From: Paenibacillus uliginis N3/975
GTDB lineage: Bacteria > Bacillota > Bacilli > Paenibacillales > Paenibacillaceae
Length of the DNA: 64,000 bases
Direction: 5' to 3'
Assembly: GCF_900177425.1 (NCBI RefSeq)
Contig: NZ_LT840184.1
Span: forward strand, 3,884,263-3,948,262
Below the pieces are notes generated by a model. It did no database searches, was not told the origin of the DNA, and was given only the letters and a program-made list of their open reading frames with translations. Positions within the stretch are counted from its first letter, which is position 1. Each line of letters starts with the position of its first letter. The translations under genes and the position numbers were made by a program. Positions 57,185-64,000 of the stretch are shown piece by piece.

Positions 57185-58255
57185 ATGACCAAACAAACAT
57201 TGGTACGTCCCGCTCGTACCTTAAAAAGCACTCGGCCGTTCATTCCGGATCTTGTTTATTTTGAACCCGGAGCATTAGAATATCCAAAAGGCAAACAAAT
57301 TATGGACTTTGTGACAACGAGGGGCATTGAATACCGAATGACCACCTCTCATAACCGGATTACAAATCTGCCAGGTGAAACCGAACAGGAAAAATATCGG
57401 ATTGCTAAAAGAACGTTAGTTGTAGGTGTCCGAAAGACATTAACCTTCGACCAGTCCAAACCTTCAGCTGATTACGCAATTCCGATCTCAACAGGCTGTA
57501 TGGGCCACTGCCATTACTGTTATTTGCAAACCACTCTTGGAGCAAAACCCTATATCCGTGTCTATGTGAATACAGATCAAATCCTAAGCAAAGCTAAAGA
57601 GTATATTGAGGAAAGAGCGCCCCAGATTACAACATTTGAAGCGGCTTGTACTTCAGACCCCGTAGGACTTGAGCACATCACCGGGTCTCTGCAGGAGCTG
57701 ATTCAATTCATGGCCAATGAGGAATTCGGGCGCTTGAGATTTGTAACCAAATTCCATCATGTCTGGCCGCTGCTAGATATAAAACACAACAATCACACCC
57801 GCATCCGTTTCAGCATCAACTCAGACTATGTCATAAGGCAATTTGAGCCCGCGACCTCCAGATTCGATGAACGGATTGACGCAGCTGCTAAAATCGCTCA
57901 TGCCGGTTATCCGCTGGGTTTTATTATAGCCCCCATCATCTGGTATGACGGCTGGGAAAAGGGTTATGCCGAACTTCTGGAACGCCTGGCAAAGGCACTT
58001 CCTTCTGATGTGACGGACGGTTTAACATTTGAGATGATCCAGCATCGGTTTACAAAGACAGCTAAAAATGTCATCGAGAAAAGATATCCGAAATCCAAGC
58101 TTGAAATGGATATCGCGAAACGAAAGCAGAAATGGGGGCGCTGGGGTCAATATAAGTATGTATATCCCAATGAACAACAAACCGCCCTGCGCGAATTTAT
58201 CACAGAGCGGATTTTTGAATATTTTCCAATGGCAAAGATTGATTACTTTACTTAA
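57185..58255 (+). CDS. splB: spore photoproduct lyase
   Basis: A radical SAM enzyme of 356 residues that reverses the thymine dimer (spore photoproduct) formed in UV-irradiated spores. The iron-sulfur motif is CMGHCHYC (Cys105, Cys109, Cys112), and Cys155 in FEAACTSDP is 50 residues on, the same distance as the catalytic Cys141 in B. subtilis. AAAGGAAGG precedes the ATG. A sigma-G-like -10 (CATACTC, 57155-57161) lies upstream but no fitting -35 was found. Its stop overlaps the converging ccdA stop. No splA is present. Confidence 0.96.
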   Translation: MTKQTLVRPARTLKSTRPFIPDLVYFEPGALEYPKGKQIMDFVTTRGIEYRMTTSHNRITNLPGETEQEKYRIAKRTLVVGVRKTLTFDQSKPSADYAIPISTGCMGHCHYCYLQTTLGAKPYIRVYVNTDQILSKAKEYIEERAPQITTFEAACTSDPVGLEHITGSLQELIQFMANEEFGRLRFVTKFHHVWPLLDIKHNNHTRIRFSINSDYVIRQFEPATSRFDERIDAAAKIAHAGYPLGFIIAPIIWYDGWEKGYAELLERLAKALPSDVTDGLTFEMIQHRFTKTAKNVIEKRYPKSKLEMDIAKRKQKWGRWGQYKYVYPNEQQTALREFITERIFEYFPMAKIDYFT

Positions 58256-58965
58256 AATCTTAACCATTCTGGTGTCAGTGACTGCAGCCAGATCGTAATT
58301 CTGAACATTTGGTTTGTAAACAGCAGAATACCCATCAAAATCATCAGCACACCGCCGACTTTCATTATGGTTCCCGAGTATTTAAGAATCCACTTGGTCG
58401 ACCCTATAAAGAATGCAAGAATGAAAAATGGTACAGCAAAGCCCAGTGAATATGAAGTAATCAGTGGGAACCATGTGCTTGGATCCGTTGCAGCCATCGC
58501 AATAATGGCCATCAGAATCGGACCTACACAGGGCGACCACCCTGCTGCGAACCCGATTCCGAATAAAAATGTACCTATGTATCCGGTCGGTTTGGATTTG
58601 AAATCAAACTTCCGGTCCTTCATCAGAAATTTAGGTTGAAAAATACCTAACAGCATTAGACCCATCAAAATAATAAGAAGTGCTGAAAGCTGCCGGATCA
58701 GATCCTGATACTCTACAAATATTTCTCCGAATTTTCCGGCACCCCAGCCGAGCGTATAATAAACGGCAGAGAACCCAAGGATGAACGCCAGCGTATGAGT
58801 TAGTGTGCGCCTGCGGACTTCCTTCCGGTTCTGTTCCGTTTTTAGCTCATTAACTGACATTCCCGTAATAATAGACAAGTAGGACGGGTATAGAGGCAGA
58901 CAGCACGGTGATATGAAAGAAGCAAAACCTGCCGCGAACGCGATCCAGATATTAATATCATCCAT
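58252..58965 (-). CDS. ccdA: cytochrome c biogenesis protein CcdA
   Basis: A 237-residue membrane protein with six helices, which carries reducing power from thioredoxin across the membrane. The signatures SFISPCCLPLYPSYLSIITG (the CxP-type pair, here PCCLP) and GFAAGWSPCVGPILMAI (second Cys with Pro) are present. It starts 13 nt after znuB and so may be co-transcribed with the zinc uptake genes. In spores CcdA is needed for cortex synthesis in B. subtilis. Confidence 0.93.
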   Translation of the reverse strand: MDDINIWIAFAAGFASFISPCCLPLYPSYLSIITGMSVNELKTEQNRKEVRRRTLTHTLAFILGFSAVYYTLGWGAGKFGEIFVEYQDLIRQLSALLIILMGLMLLGIFQPKFLMKDRKFDFKSKPTGYIGTFLFGIGFAAGWSPCVGPILMAIIAMAATDPSTWFPLITSYSLGFAVPFFILAFFIGSTKWILKYSGTIMKVGGVLMILMGILLFTNQMFRITIWLQSLTPEWLRF

Positions 58966-58978
58966 TACATTATCCCCC

Positions 58979-59785
58979 TTATGTTGCTAAACCTTTTTTA
59001 CCGACTAGTGTAACGGTAAGCAAAGCGATTAGCAACAAAACAATGGTTGCCCCTGGCGCCAGATTGAACACCCCAGCTAATATAAGCCCCATAATGACCG
59101 CAATCTCCGATATGATGACTGACAGCACAATAGAAGATCGAAAGCTCTTCGCAAGCAGAAGACTGATGGCAACCGGAATGGTCAGAAGCGCAGAAACGAG
59201 CAGAGCACCTACTATTTTGATTGCTGTACTTACAACTAACGCTGTAAGTACCGTGATTAGCATGTTCATCATTTTGACGGGAAGACCGCTCACGCTTGCT
59301 GCATCTTCCTCAAAGCTAAGCAGGAAAAACTCCTTAAACAACAGTCCGACGACCACGACCACAACTAACGTTACACCACCGACCATATAAAGATCCATCG
59401 TATCGAGTGTATATATGCTACCGAATAGATAACTCATAACGTCTGTATTATAACCCATTCCTAATGTGAAAAAGAGTGATGCCAGCGCAATACCTCCAGA
59501 CATTATAATCGCGATGGACAGCTCGGCGTAGCTTTTGTATGCCTTTCGGAGCTTCTCGATAGCAAATGAAGCCACTACAGCAAACACAAGTCCGGCTGCC
59601 AGCGGATATACCTCGATCAGAAAACCAAGTGCTACCCCCGCTATTGTAACGTGAGACAGCGTATCTCCAATCATGGACAATCTCCGCAGCACCAGAAAGA
59701 TACCGATAAGCGGTGCTGTTAAACCGATCAAAATGCCGCCCAGGAGTGCCCGCTGGAAAAAATCACTTTGTATAATATCAAGCAA
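58979..59785 (-). CDS. znuB: zinc ABC transporter permease
   Basis: A 268-residue ABC-3 family permease with about eight helices (LLGGILIGLTAPLIGIFLVL, GVALGFLIEVYPLAAGLVFAV, LVVSTAIKIVGALLVSALLTIPVAISLLLAK). RRLSMIGDTLSHVTIAGVA is the family motif that meets the ATPase. The zinc specificity comes from the Zur-box promoter and from the His-rich binding protein. It is 36 nt after znuC. Confidence 0.92.
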   Translation of the reverse strand: MLDIIQSDFFQRALLGGILIGLTAPLIGIFLVLRRLSMIGDTLSHVTIAGVALGFLIEVYPLAAGLVFAVVASFAIEKLRKAYKSYAELSIAIIMSGGIALASLFFTLGMGYNTDVMSYLFGSIYTLDTMDLYMVGGVTLVVVVVVGLLFKEFFLLSFEEDAASVSGLPVKMMNMLITVLTALVVSTAIKIVGALLVSALLTIPVAISLLLAKSFRSSIVLSVIISEIAVIMGLILAGVFNLAPGATIVLLLIALLTVTLVGKKGLAT

Positions 59786-59821
59786 TGATAACGACTCCTT
59801 CGCGTGCTCTACATAGATTCA

Positions 59822-60571
59822 TTAAACGAGTGTGTGCTGCAAATCCTGCTCTGCACAATCCTCAATTTCGTGTGAATGCCGAACGAAAAACTGTATTTTA
59901 CCGTTTTGCTGGACCGGTGAAGCTCCCAAATAATCCTTAACCATATCCATATCATGCGTCACCATTAAAAAGGTCATGTTGTGATGAGCATGCATATGTG
60001 TGATCAGTTCAAAAAAGCTTGCCTGAGTTTCAGCATCAATGCCAATGGTGGGCTCATCCAAAATAAGCAGATCGGGACGGTTAATCAAGGCTCTTGCGAG
60101 AAATACACGCTGCTGCTGTCCACCTGACAGCTGGCCTATGCGCTTATCCGCTATGTCTTGAATCCGCATAACCTCAAGCGCATCGTCGCACTTTTGCTGC
60201 TGCTGACGGCTTACCCGGCGGAACATATTTTTTCTGTTGTATAATCCCGACATAATAACTTCCCGTACGGTAGCCGGAAATAAAGGGTTGAACGCATTCT
60301 TCTGAGGCACATATCCAATACGCTCCCAGTCACGGAATTTACGTATCGGTTGTCCGAATAGCTCGATGCTGCCCTGTGCGGCAGGCAGAAGGCCGACAAT
60401 CATCCGTAGCAGTGTTGTTTTACCGGCTCCGTTGGAGCCTACTATACCGACAAAATCACGTTCTTTGACGGCAAAATTAAGGTCTTTAATAACCTGCTGT
60501 TCCCGGTAAGAGAATGATATATCTTTCAGTTGTATAATCGATTGGTGGCAATCCTGAGATACCGGTATCAT
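59822..60571 (-). CDS. znuC: zinc ABC transporter ATP-binding protein
   Basis: A 249-residue ABC ATPase. Walker A GSNGAGKTTLLRMI, Q-loop YVPQKNAF, signature LSGGQQQRVFLARAL, Walker B LLILDEPTIGID and the switch VTHDMDMV are intact. It lies between znuA and znuB, so it energises zinc uptake. The C-terminal SHEIEDCAEQDLQHT is rich in charged residues. Confidence 0.93.
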   Translation of the reverse strand: MIPVSQDCHQSIIQLKDISFSYREQQVIKDLNFAVKERDFVGIVGSNGAGKTTLLRMIVGLLPAAQGSIELFGQPIRKFRDWERIGYVPQKNAFNPLFPATVREVIMSGLYNRKNMFRRVSRQQQQKCDDALEVMRIQDIADKRIGQLSGGQQQRVFLARALINRPDLLILDEPTIGIDAETQASFFELITHMHAHHNMTFLMVTHDMDMVKDYLGASPVQQNGKIQFFVRHSHEIEDCAEQDLQHTLV

Positions 60572-60614
60572 ACCTTAGCCGCCTTTCTAGTAAATTTCTT
60601 GAGTCCATCCTTAT

Positions 60615-61571
60615 TCATTGTAAAGCCTTAGTAAGATTTTGCAAATTTTTCTCCATCAGCGTAAAGTAGTTATCTCCCTTTTGCTCCTGCTCTTTGGTTA
60701 AACCTTCAACGGGGTTAAGTACGAGCGTCTCTACACCGGTCTCGGAAGCCAAGGTTTTGGCCAGTTTATCAGAAACTAACTCTTCAAAGAAAATGTAACG
60801 AATACCTTTCTCTTTAACCGTCTTTGTCAGCTTAACCAGATCTTGTGCTCGGGGCTCAGCATCCGGCGACAACCCCATGATGGCGTACTGCTCAAGGTTG
60901 TAATCTCTCGCCAAATAGCCAAACGCCTGATGGGAGACAACGATCTCTTGTTTAGGCAAACCGGACAGTTGAGACGAAAACGATTCATCCAGCTTCTCCA
61001 GTTTTTGTTTCAGTGCAGCGTATCGTTGCTCATATCTATCAGCATGGTCCGGGTCGATCTCTACAAGGCTGTTGCGGATATTCTCAGCCATAATCAAAGC
61101 AGACTTCGGACTAACCCATGTATGTGGATCTACATGGTGATCATGCTGCTCTTCTGCTCCTCCCTCATCTCCATGACCATGACCATCATCGCCTTCGGAA
61201 GAAATCAGCTTAACTCCCTTGCTAACCTCCACCGGCTTCACCTTCGTGTCTTTATCCAGCCCCTTCAGAAAGGCTGGAGCCCATCCTTCAAGACCTGCGC
61301 CATTGTACAGAAACAACTGTGCCTTTGAGGTGTTGACGATATCCTGGCTCTTTGGAGTCCAGTCATGCGGCTCTACGCCAGCAGGAAGCAGATTGATGAC
61401 ATTGACTTCATCTCCACCAATCTCTTTCGTAAATTCATAAATCGGATAAATCGTTGTCATCACATTGATCTTATCCTCAACGATTCCGCCCGATTTACTT
61501 CCGCAGCCTGAAATAACCAGCAAAAATGCCAGCATTAGTGCTCCGTAACCTATTGTTCTTCTATTGTTCAT
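60615..61571 (-). CDS. znuA: zinc ABC transporter substrate-binding lipoprotein
   Basis: A 318-residue cluster A-I binding protein. The lipobox is VISGC with Cys23, so it is anchored to the outer face of the membrane. A His-rich loop (DDGHGHGDEGG...EQHDHHVDPHTW, about 129-150) is typical of zinc-specific members. Metal ligands are expected at AGVEPHDWTP, DPHTWVSP, VVSHQAFGYLARDY and FFEELVSDKLAKTLASETG. Two Zur boxes flank its promoter. Confidence 0.95.
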   Translation of the reverse strand: MNNRRTIGYGALMLAFLLVISGCGSKSGGIVEDKINVMTTIYPIYEFTKEIGGDEVNVINLLPAGVEPHDWTPKSQDIVNTSKAQLFLYNGAGLEGWAPAFLKGLDKDTKVKPVEVSKGVKLISSEGDDGHGHGDEGGAEEQHDHHVDPHTWVSPKSALIMAENIRNSLVEIDPDHADRYEQRYAALKQKLEKLDESFSSQLSGLPKQEIVVSHQAFGYLARDYNLEQYAIMGLSPDAEPRAQDLVKLTKTVKEKGIRYIFFEELVSDKLAKTLASETGVETLVLNPVEGLTKEQEQKGDNYFTLMEKNLQNLTKALQ

Positions 61572-61597
61572 CTCTTAATGCACTCCGATCTGCTATT

Positions 61598-61616
61598 AAA
61601 TCGTAATAATTACTAA
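61598..61616 (-). promoter_or_regulatory. Zur box 1 of znuA
   Basis: The plus strand reads AAATCGTAATAATTACTAA; the left half is identical to the B. subtilis Zur consensus (AAATCGTAAT) and the right half keeps ATTAC. It sits just downstream of the -10, where it would cover the start of transcription. Confidence 0.75.
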
Positions 61617-61620
61617 CAAG

Positions 61621-61650
61621 ATTATAAGAGTATATAAAAGGTCTTGTCAA
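61621..61650 (-). promoter_or_regulatory. sigma-A promoter of znuACB
   Basis: Minus strand TTGACA, 18 nt, TATAAT, both perfect. It is flanked on both sides by Zur-type boxes. Confidence 0.85.
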
Positions 61651-61652
61651 CC

Positions 61653-61673
61653 TAATCGTAAAAATTACTATTA
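61653..61673 (-). promoter_or_regulatory. Zur box 2 of znuA
   Basis: TAATCGTAAAAATTACTATTA on the plus strand (21 nt when counted with flanks) keeps TCGTAA and TTAC of the Zur palindrome. It lies directly upstream of the -35. Confidence 0.6.
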
Positions 61674-61701
61674 AGAATAAGGATGCTAGATTAAAAGAGA
61701 A

Positions 61702-61736
61702 CAAAAACGGCATACCCTTTAACAGGGTATACCGTT
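61702..61736 (-). terminator. rho-independent terminator of metG
   Basis: AACGGCATACCCT/AGGGTATACCGTT, a 13-bp stem with one wobble pair and a 5-nt loop, followed by TTTTTG on the minus strand. It lies 28 nt after the metG stop. Confidence 0.8.
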
Positions 61737-61764
61737 ATGAAAGTAAGCATTCATGAAGCTTTTT

Positions 61765-63741
61765 TTATTTTACGATTGCTCCGTTTGGCATGCTGTCTGG
61801 TACCGTTGCCAGCGTAAGCTCACTGCCTTTGGAAGCAGCCAAAATCATTCCCTGAGAAAGCTCTCCTCTAAGCTTGACCGGCTTCAGGTTCGTTACACAG
61901 ATAACTTTGCGGCCGACAAGATCCTCCGGCTTATAAAACTTCGCAATGCCGGAGACGACCTGCCGTTGTTCATAGCCGAGATCGAGCTGGAGTTTAAGCA
62001 GCTTGTCTGCTTTTTTTACCGGCTCGGCTGAGAGAACCTGAGCTACGCGAAGTTCGACCTTCGCGAAATCCTCGATTCCAATCTCTTCTTTATGCTCAAT
62101 CTCTTCATCCGGATCAGCGGAGACTTCAGATTTCGCTGCCTCTTCGGAAGCCTTGGCACCTCCAGTCATCGCCTCAACGATATAAGCAACCTCCTGTTCA
62201 ACATCCAGACGCGGGAAGATCGGCTCTCCTTTTACAAGCTTCGTTCCAACAGGAATACTTCCCAACTGACGTCCACTCTCCCAAGTGGTCAGTTCACCTT
62301 CCTGTATTCCAAGCTGTTGCCAAATTTTAAGCGGTGTGCGGGTAAGGAACGGCTGCAGCAGGATCGAAGCAACCCGGAGAGACTCCACCAAGTGACTCAT
62401 GACAGAAGCAAGCTCTTCACGTTTGCTGTCATCTTTAGCAAGTCCCCACGGCTGTGTTTCGTCAATATACTTGTTGCTGCGGCTCACGAATTGACCGATC
62501 GCTGTCAATGCTACCGAGAATTCCAGGTTTTCCATGGACTCCTCCACCTTGTCATAAACAGCCTTCGCTGCTTCTTCGATAGCAGCATCAAATGCGGTTA
62601 CACCTGCTTTGAAAGCAGGTACTTCTCCGTCAAAATATTTATCAACCATCGCCACAGTACGATTCAGCAGGTTGCCGAGATCGTTGGCCAGATCGGAATT
62701 AACGCGTTCCACGAAGCTTTCCGGTGTAAAAGTGCCGTCCGCACCAAATGGAACTTCGCGAAGCAAGTAGTAGCGAAGCGCATCAAGCCCATATCGGTCA
62801 ATCATGGTGACCGGATCGACAACATTGCCTTTAGACTTCGACATTTTTCCATCTTTCATGAGAAGCCAGCCGTGTGCGAACACCTTTTTCGGAAGCGGTA
62901 CATCTAGAGCCATCAGGATAATCGGCCAGTATATCGTATGGAACCGGACGATTTCTTTGCTCATCAAATGTACGTCAGCAGGCCAGTATTTGTCATACAA
63001 CGAACTGTTCTCGGTTCCGTATCCTAGCGCGGTAATATAATTCAAAAGCGCATCGATCCATACATAAATCACATGTTTCGGATCGCTTTTCACCTTAACT
63101 CCCCACTCATAGGTAGTACGTGATACGGCCAGATCCTCGAGGCCCGGCTTGATAAAGTTGTTGATCATTTCGTTCTTACGGGAGAGCGGCTGAATGAAAT
63201 CCGGATTCTCATCATAGAACTGAAGCAGACGGTCTACGTACTTGCTCATCCGGAAGAAATAGCTTTCTTCCTTAACCAGCTCGACTGGTCTGCCGCAGTC
63301 CGGGCAGTTGCCGTTCACCAGCTGGCGCTCCAGGAAGAAAGACTCACAAGGTGTACAGTACCATCCCTCATAATCGCCTTTATAAATATCACCCTGTTCC
63401 AGAAGACGTTCGAACACATCCTGGACAACCTGCGTATGGCGCTTTTCCGTTGTGCGGATAAAATCCTCGTTCGAGATGTCAAGCTTCTTCCATAAATCCT
63501 TAATTCCCGCAACAATGTCATCAACGAATTGCTGAGGCGTCTTTCCGGCTTCCGCCGCTTTGCGCTCGATCTTCTGACCGTGCTCATCTGTACCGGTCAG
63601 ATAGCGGACATCATATCCACGTAACCGTTTGTAGCGAGCCAAAGCATCGCCAGCTACGGTCGTGTAAGCGTGACCGATATGGAGCTTGTCGCTCGGATAA
63701 TAGATTGGGGTTGTAATGTAAAACGTCTTCTTTTCAGTCAT
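61765..63741 (-). CDS. metG: methionyl-tRNA synthetase
   Basis: A class I synthetase of 658 residues. The HIGH motif is HIGHA in PSDKLHIGHAYTTVAGD, a zinc knuckle is formed by WYCTPCESFF...GNCPDCGRP, KMSKS is DGKMSKSKGN, and a helical anticodon domain and C-terminal tRNA-binding EMAP-type domain (DFAKVELRVAQVLSAEPVKKADKLLKLQLDLG) follow. The two-Cys pairs and length fit the MetRS type of Bacillales. A T-box leader upstream controls it by uncharged tRNA. Confidence 0.97.
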   Translation of the reverse strand: MTEKKTFYITTPIYYPSDKLHIGHAYTTVAGDALARYKRLRGYDVRYLTGTDEHGQKIERKAAEAGKTPQQFVDDIVAGIKDLWKKLDISNEDFIRTTEKRHTQVVQDVFERLLEQGDIYKGDYEGWYCTPCESFFLERQLVNGNCPDCGRPVELVKEESYFFRMSKYVDRLLQFYDENPDFIQPLSRKNEMINNFIKPGLEDLAVSRTTYEWGVKVKSDPKHVIYVWIDALLNYITALGYGTENSSLYDKYWPADVHLMSKEIVRFHTIYWPIILMALDVPLPKKVFAHGWLLMKDGKMSKSKGNVVDPVTMIDRYGLDALRYYLLREVPFGADGTFTPESFVERVNSDLANDLGNLLNRTVAMVDKYFDGEVPAFKAGVTAFDAAIEEAAKAVYDKVEESMENLEFSVALTAIGQFVSRSNKYIDETQPWGLAKDDSKREELASVMSHLVESLRVASILLQPFLTRTPLKIWQQLGIQEGELTTWESGRQLGSIPVGTKLVKGEPIFPRLDVEQEVAYIVEAMTGGAKASEEAAKSEVSADPDEEIEHKEEIGIEDFAKVELRVAQVLSAEPVKKADKLLKLQLDLGYEQRQVVSGIAKFYKPEDLVGRKVICVTNLKPVKLRGELSQGMILAASKGSELTLATVPDSMPNGAIVK

Positions 63742-63796
63742 GATTCATACCATCCTTTTCACTGATTAGTGATCGATTTCGGAACGTGAAAATACA

Positions 63797-64000
63797 ACAA
63801 AAAACCCCCGCCCCTATGGGACGAGAGTTGTTCTCACGTGTTACCACCCAATTTCCCTGTACCCTTACGGGTTCCAGGCTCACCGGTCATCTCTAAAGAA
63901 AGAACGACCGTCCATTAACGCTGGATCACGCCGCTCCTTTACGCCAGAGAATACTGGATCGCTCAAAAGCGGTTCCTCCAAGACCATATTCCGAAATACG
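63797..64000 (-). promoter_or_regulatory. T-box riboswitch leader of metG (5' end beyond the window)
   Basis: On the minus strand the T-box core GGGTGGTAACACGTGAG (63833-63849) is preceded by a stem III-like hairpin CCTGGAACCC-GTAA-GGGTACAGG (63854-63876) and followed by a terminator (CTCGTCCC...GGGCGGGGG, then six T at 63797-63804). An ATG triplet at 63913-63915 is a candidate Met specifier, but stem I is not complete in the window and I could not fold it. Confidence 0.88.

Noticed and set aside
61753..62907. Plus-strand frames opposite metG
   Set aside because: Antisense to metG with no start signals; codon shadow of a conserved gene.
1..64000. CRISPR arrays, tRNA or rRNA genes, prophage or complete insertion sequences
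   Set aside because: No regular direct repeats with spacers, no tRNA-like cloverleaf, no rRNA sequence and no transposase or phage gene were recognised.

Overview
The window looks like a chromosomal segment of an endospore-forming Bacillales, most probably a Paenibacillus or close relative. The reasons are strong AAGGAGG-type ribosome binding sites, frequent TTG/GTG starts, a nearly complete set of sporulation genes, and a gene order that follows the Bacillus subtilis lysA-spoVA-spoIIA-dacF ... spo0A-spoIVB-recN ... spoIIIA-efp-yqhQ-mntR region. No rRNA, tRNA, CRISPR array, prophage or complete insertion sequence was seen. Almost all genes lie on the minus strand, so transcription runs from high to low coordinates.

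Region 1 (1-18300, described left to right): an AT-rich small membrane-protein gene at the left edge; ppiB and lysA; the spore genes spoVAF-spoVAB-spoVAA, sigF-spoIIAB-spoIIAA and dacF; nucleoside salvage (punA, deoB); xerD; yqzK; fur; spoIIM; an EndoQ-like nuclease; nudF; a divergent mciZ-like small gene; a TPR protein; an M20 peptidase; and a Prli42-like small membrane protein. Region 2 (18300-24600): lipB and a branched-chain 2-oxoacid dehydrogenase cluster (lpdV, bkdAA, bkdAB, bkdB), whose bkd part has a FapR-like operator. Region 3 (24600-31300): a small coiled-coil gene, an NAD-dependent epimerase, spo0A with a sigma-H promoter and 0A boxes, spoIVB, recN, argR and an unknown membrane-anchored protein. 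Region 4 (31300-41700): tlyA, dxs, ispA, xseB, xseA, folD, nusB, DUF2273-amaP-asp23, accC, accB.

Region 5 (41700-54900): the complete spoIIIAA-AH operon, yqhV, lysC (with a clear internal start for the beta subunit), efp, pepP, aroQ, yqhR, and on the plus strand yqhQ and a small membrane protein, then a patatin-like phospholipase. Region 6 (54900-64000): a GHL10-type glycosidase, mntR, splB, ccdA, znuB-znuC-znuA with two Zur boxes around a consensus promoter, and metG preceded by a T-box leader that runs off the window edge.

Together the genes describe housekeeping (isoprenoid, folate, lysine and fatty-acid precursor synthesis, DNA repair, translation) interleaved with the sporulation cascade: Spo0A, sigma-F and its regulators, the SpoIIIA channel, SpoIIM, SpoIVB, SpoVA germination proteins and SplB. 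Promoter matches for sigma-H, sigma-E, sigma-G and sigma-A sit where B. subtilis genetics would put them.

The least expected material is intergenic. Five copies of a 55-75 nt hairpin-forming repeat sit in the 5' leaders of ppiB, yqzK (a tandem pair), yqhV and pepP, all in the same orientation to the downstream gene. A second, unrelated repeat of about 110 nt occurs twice (8490-8600 and 49337-49453). Neither is explained by a feature family I recognise. All coordinates and motifs were read by eye; no search or folding program was run.
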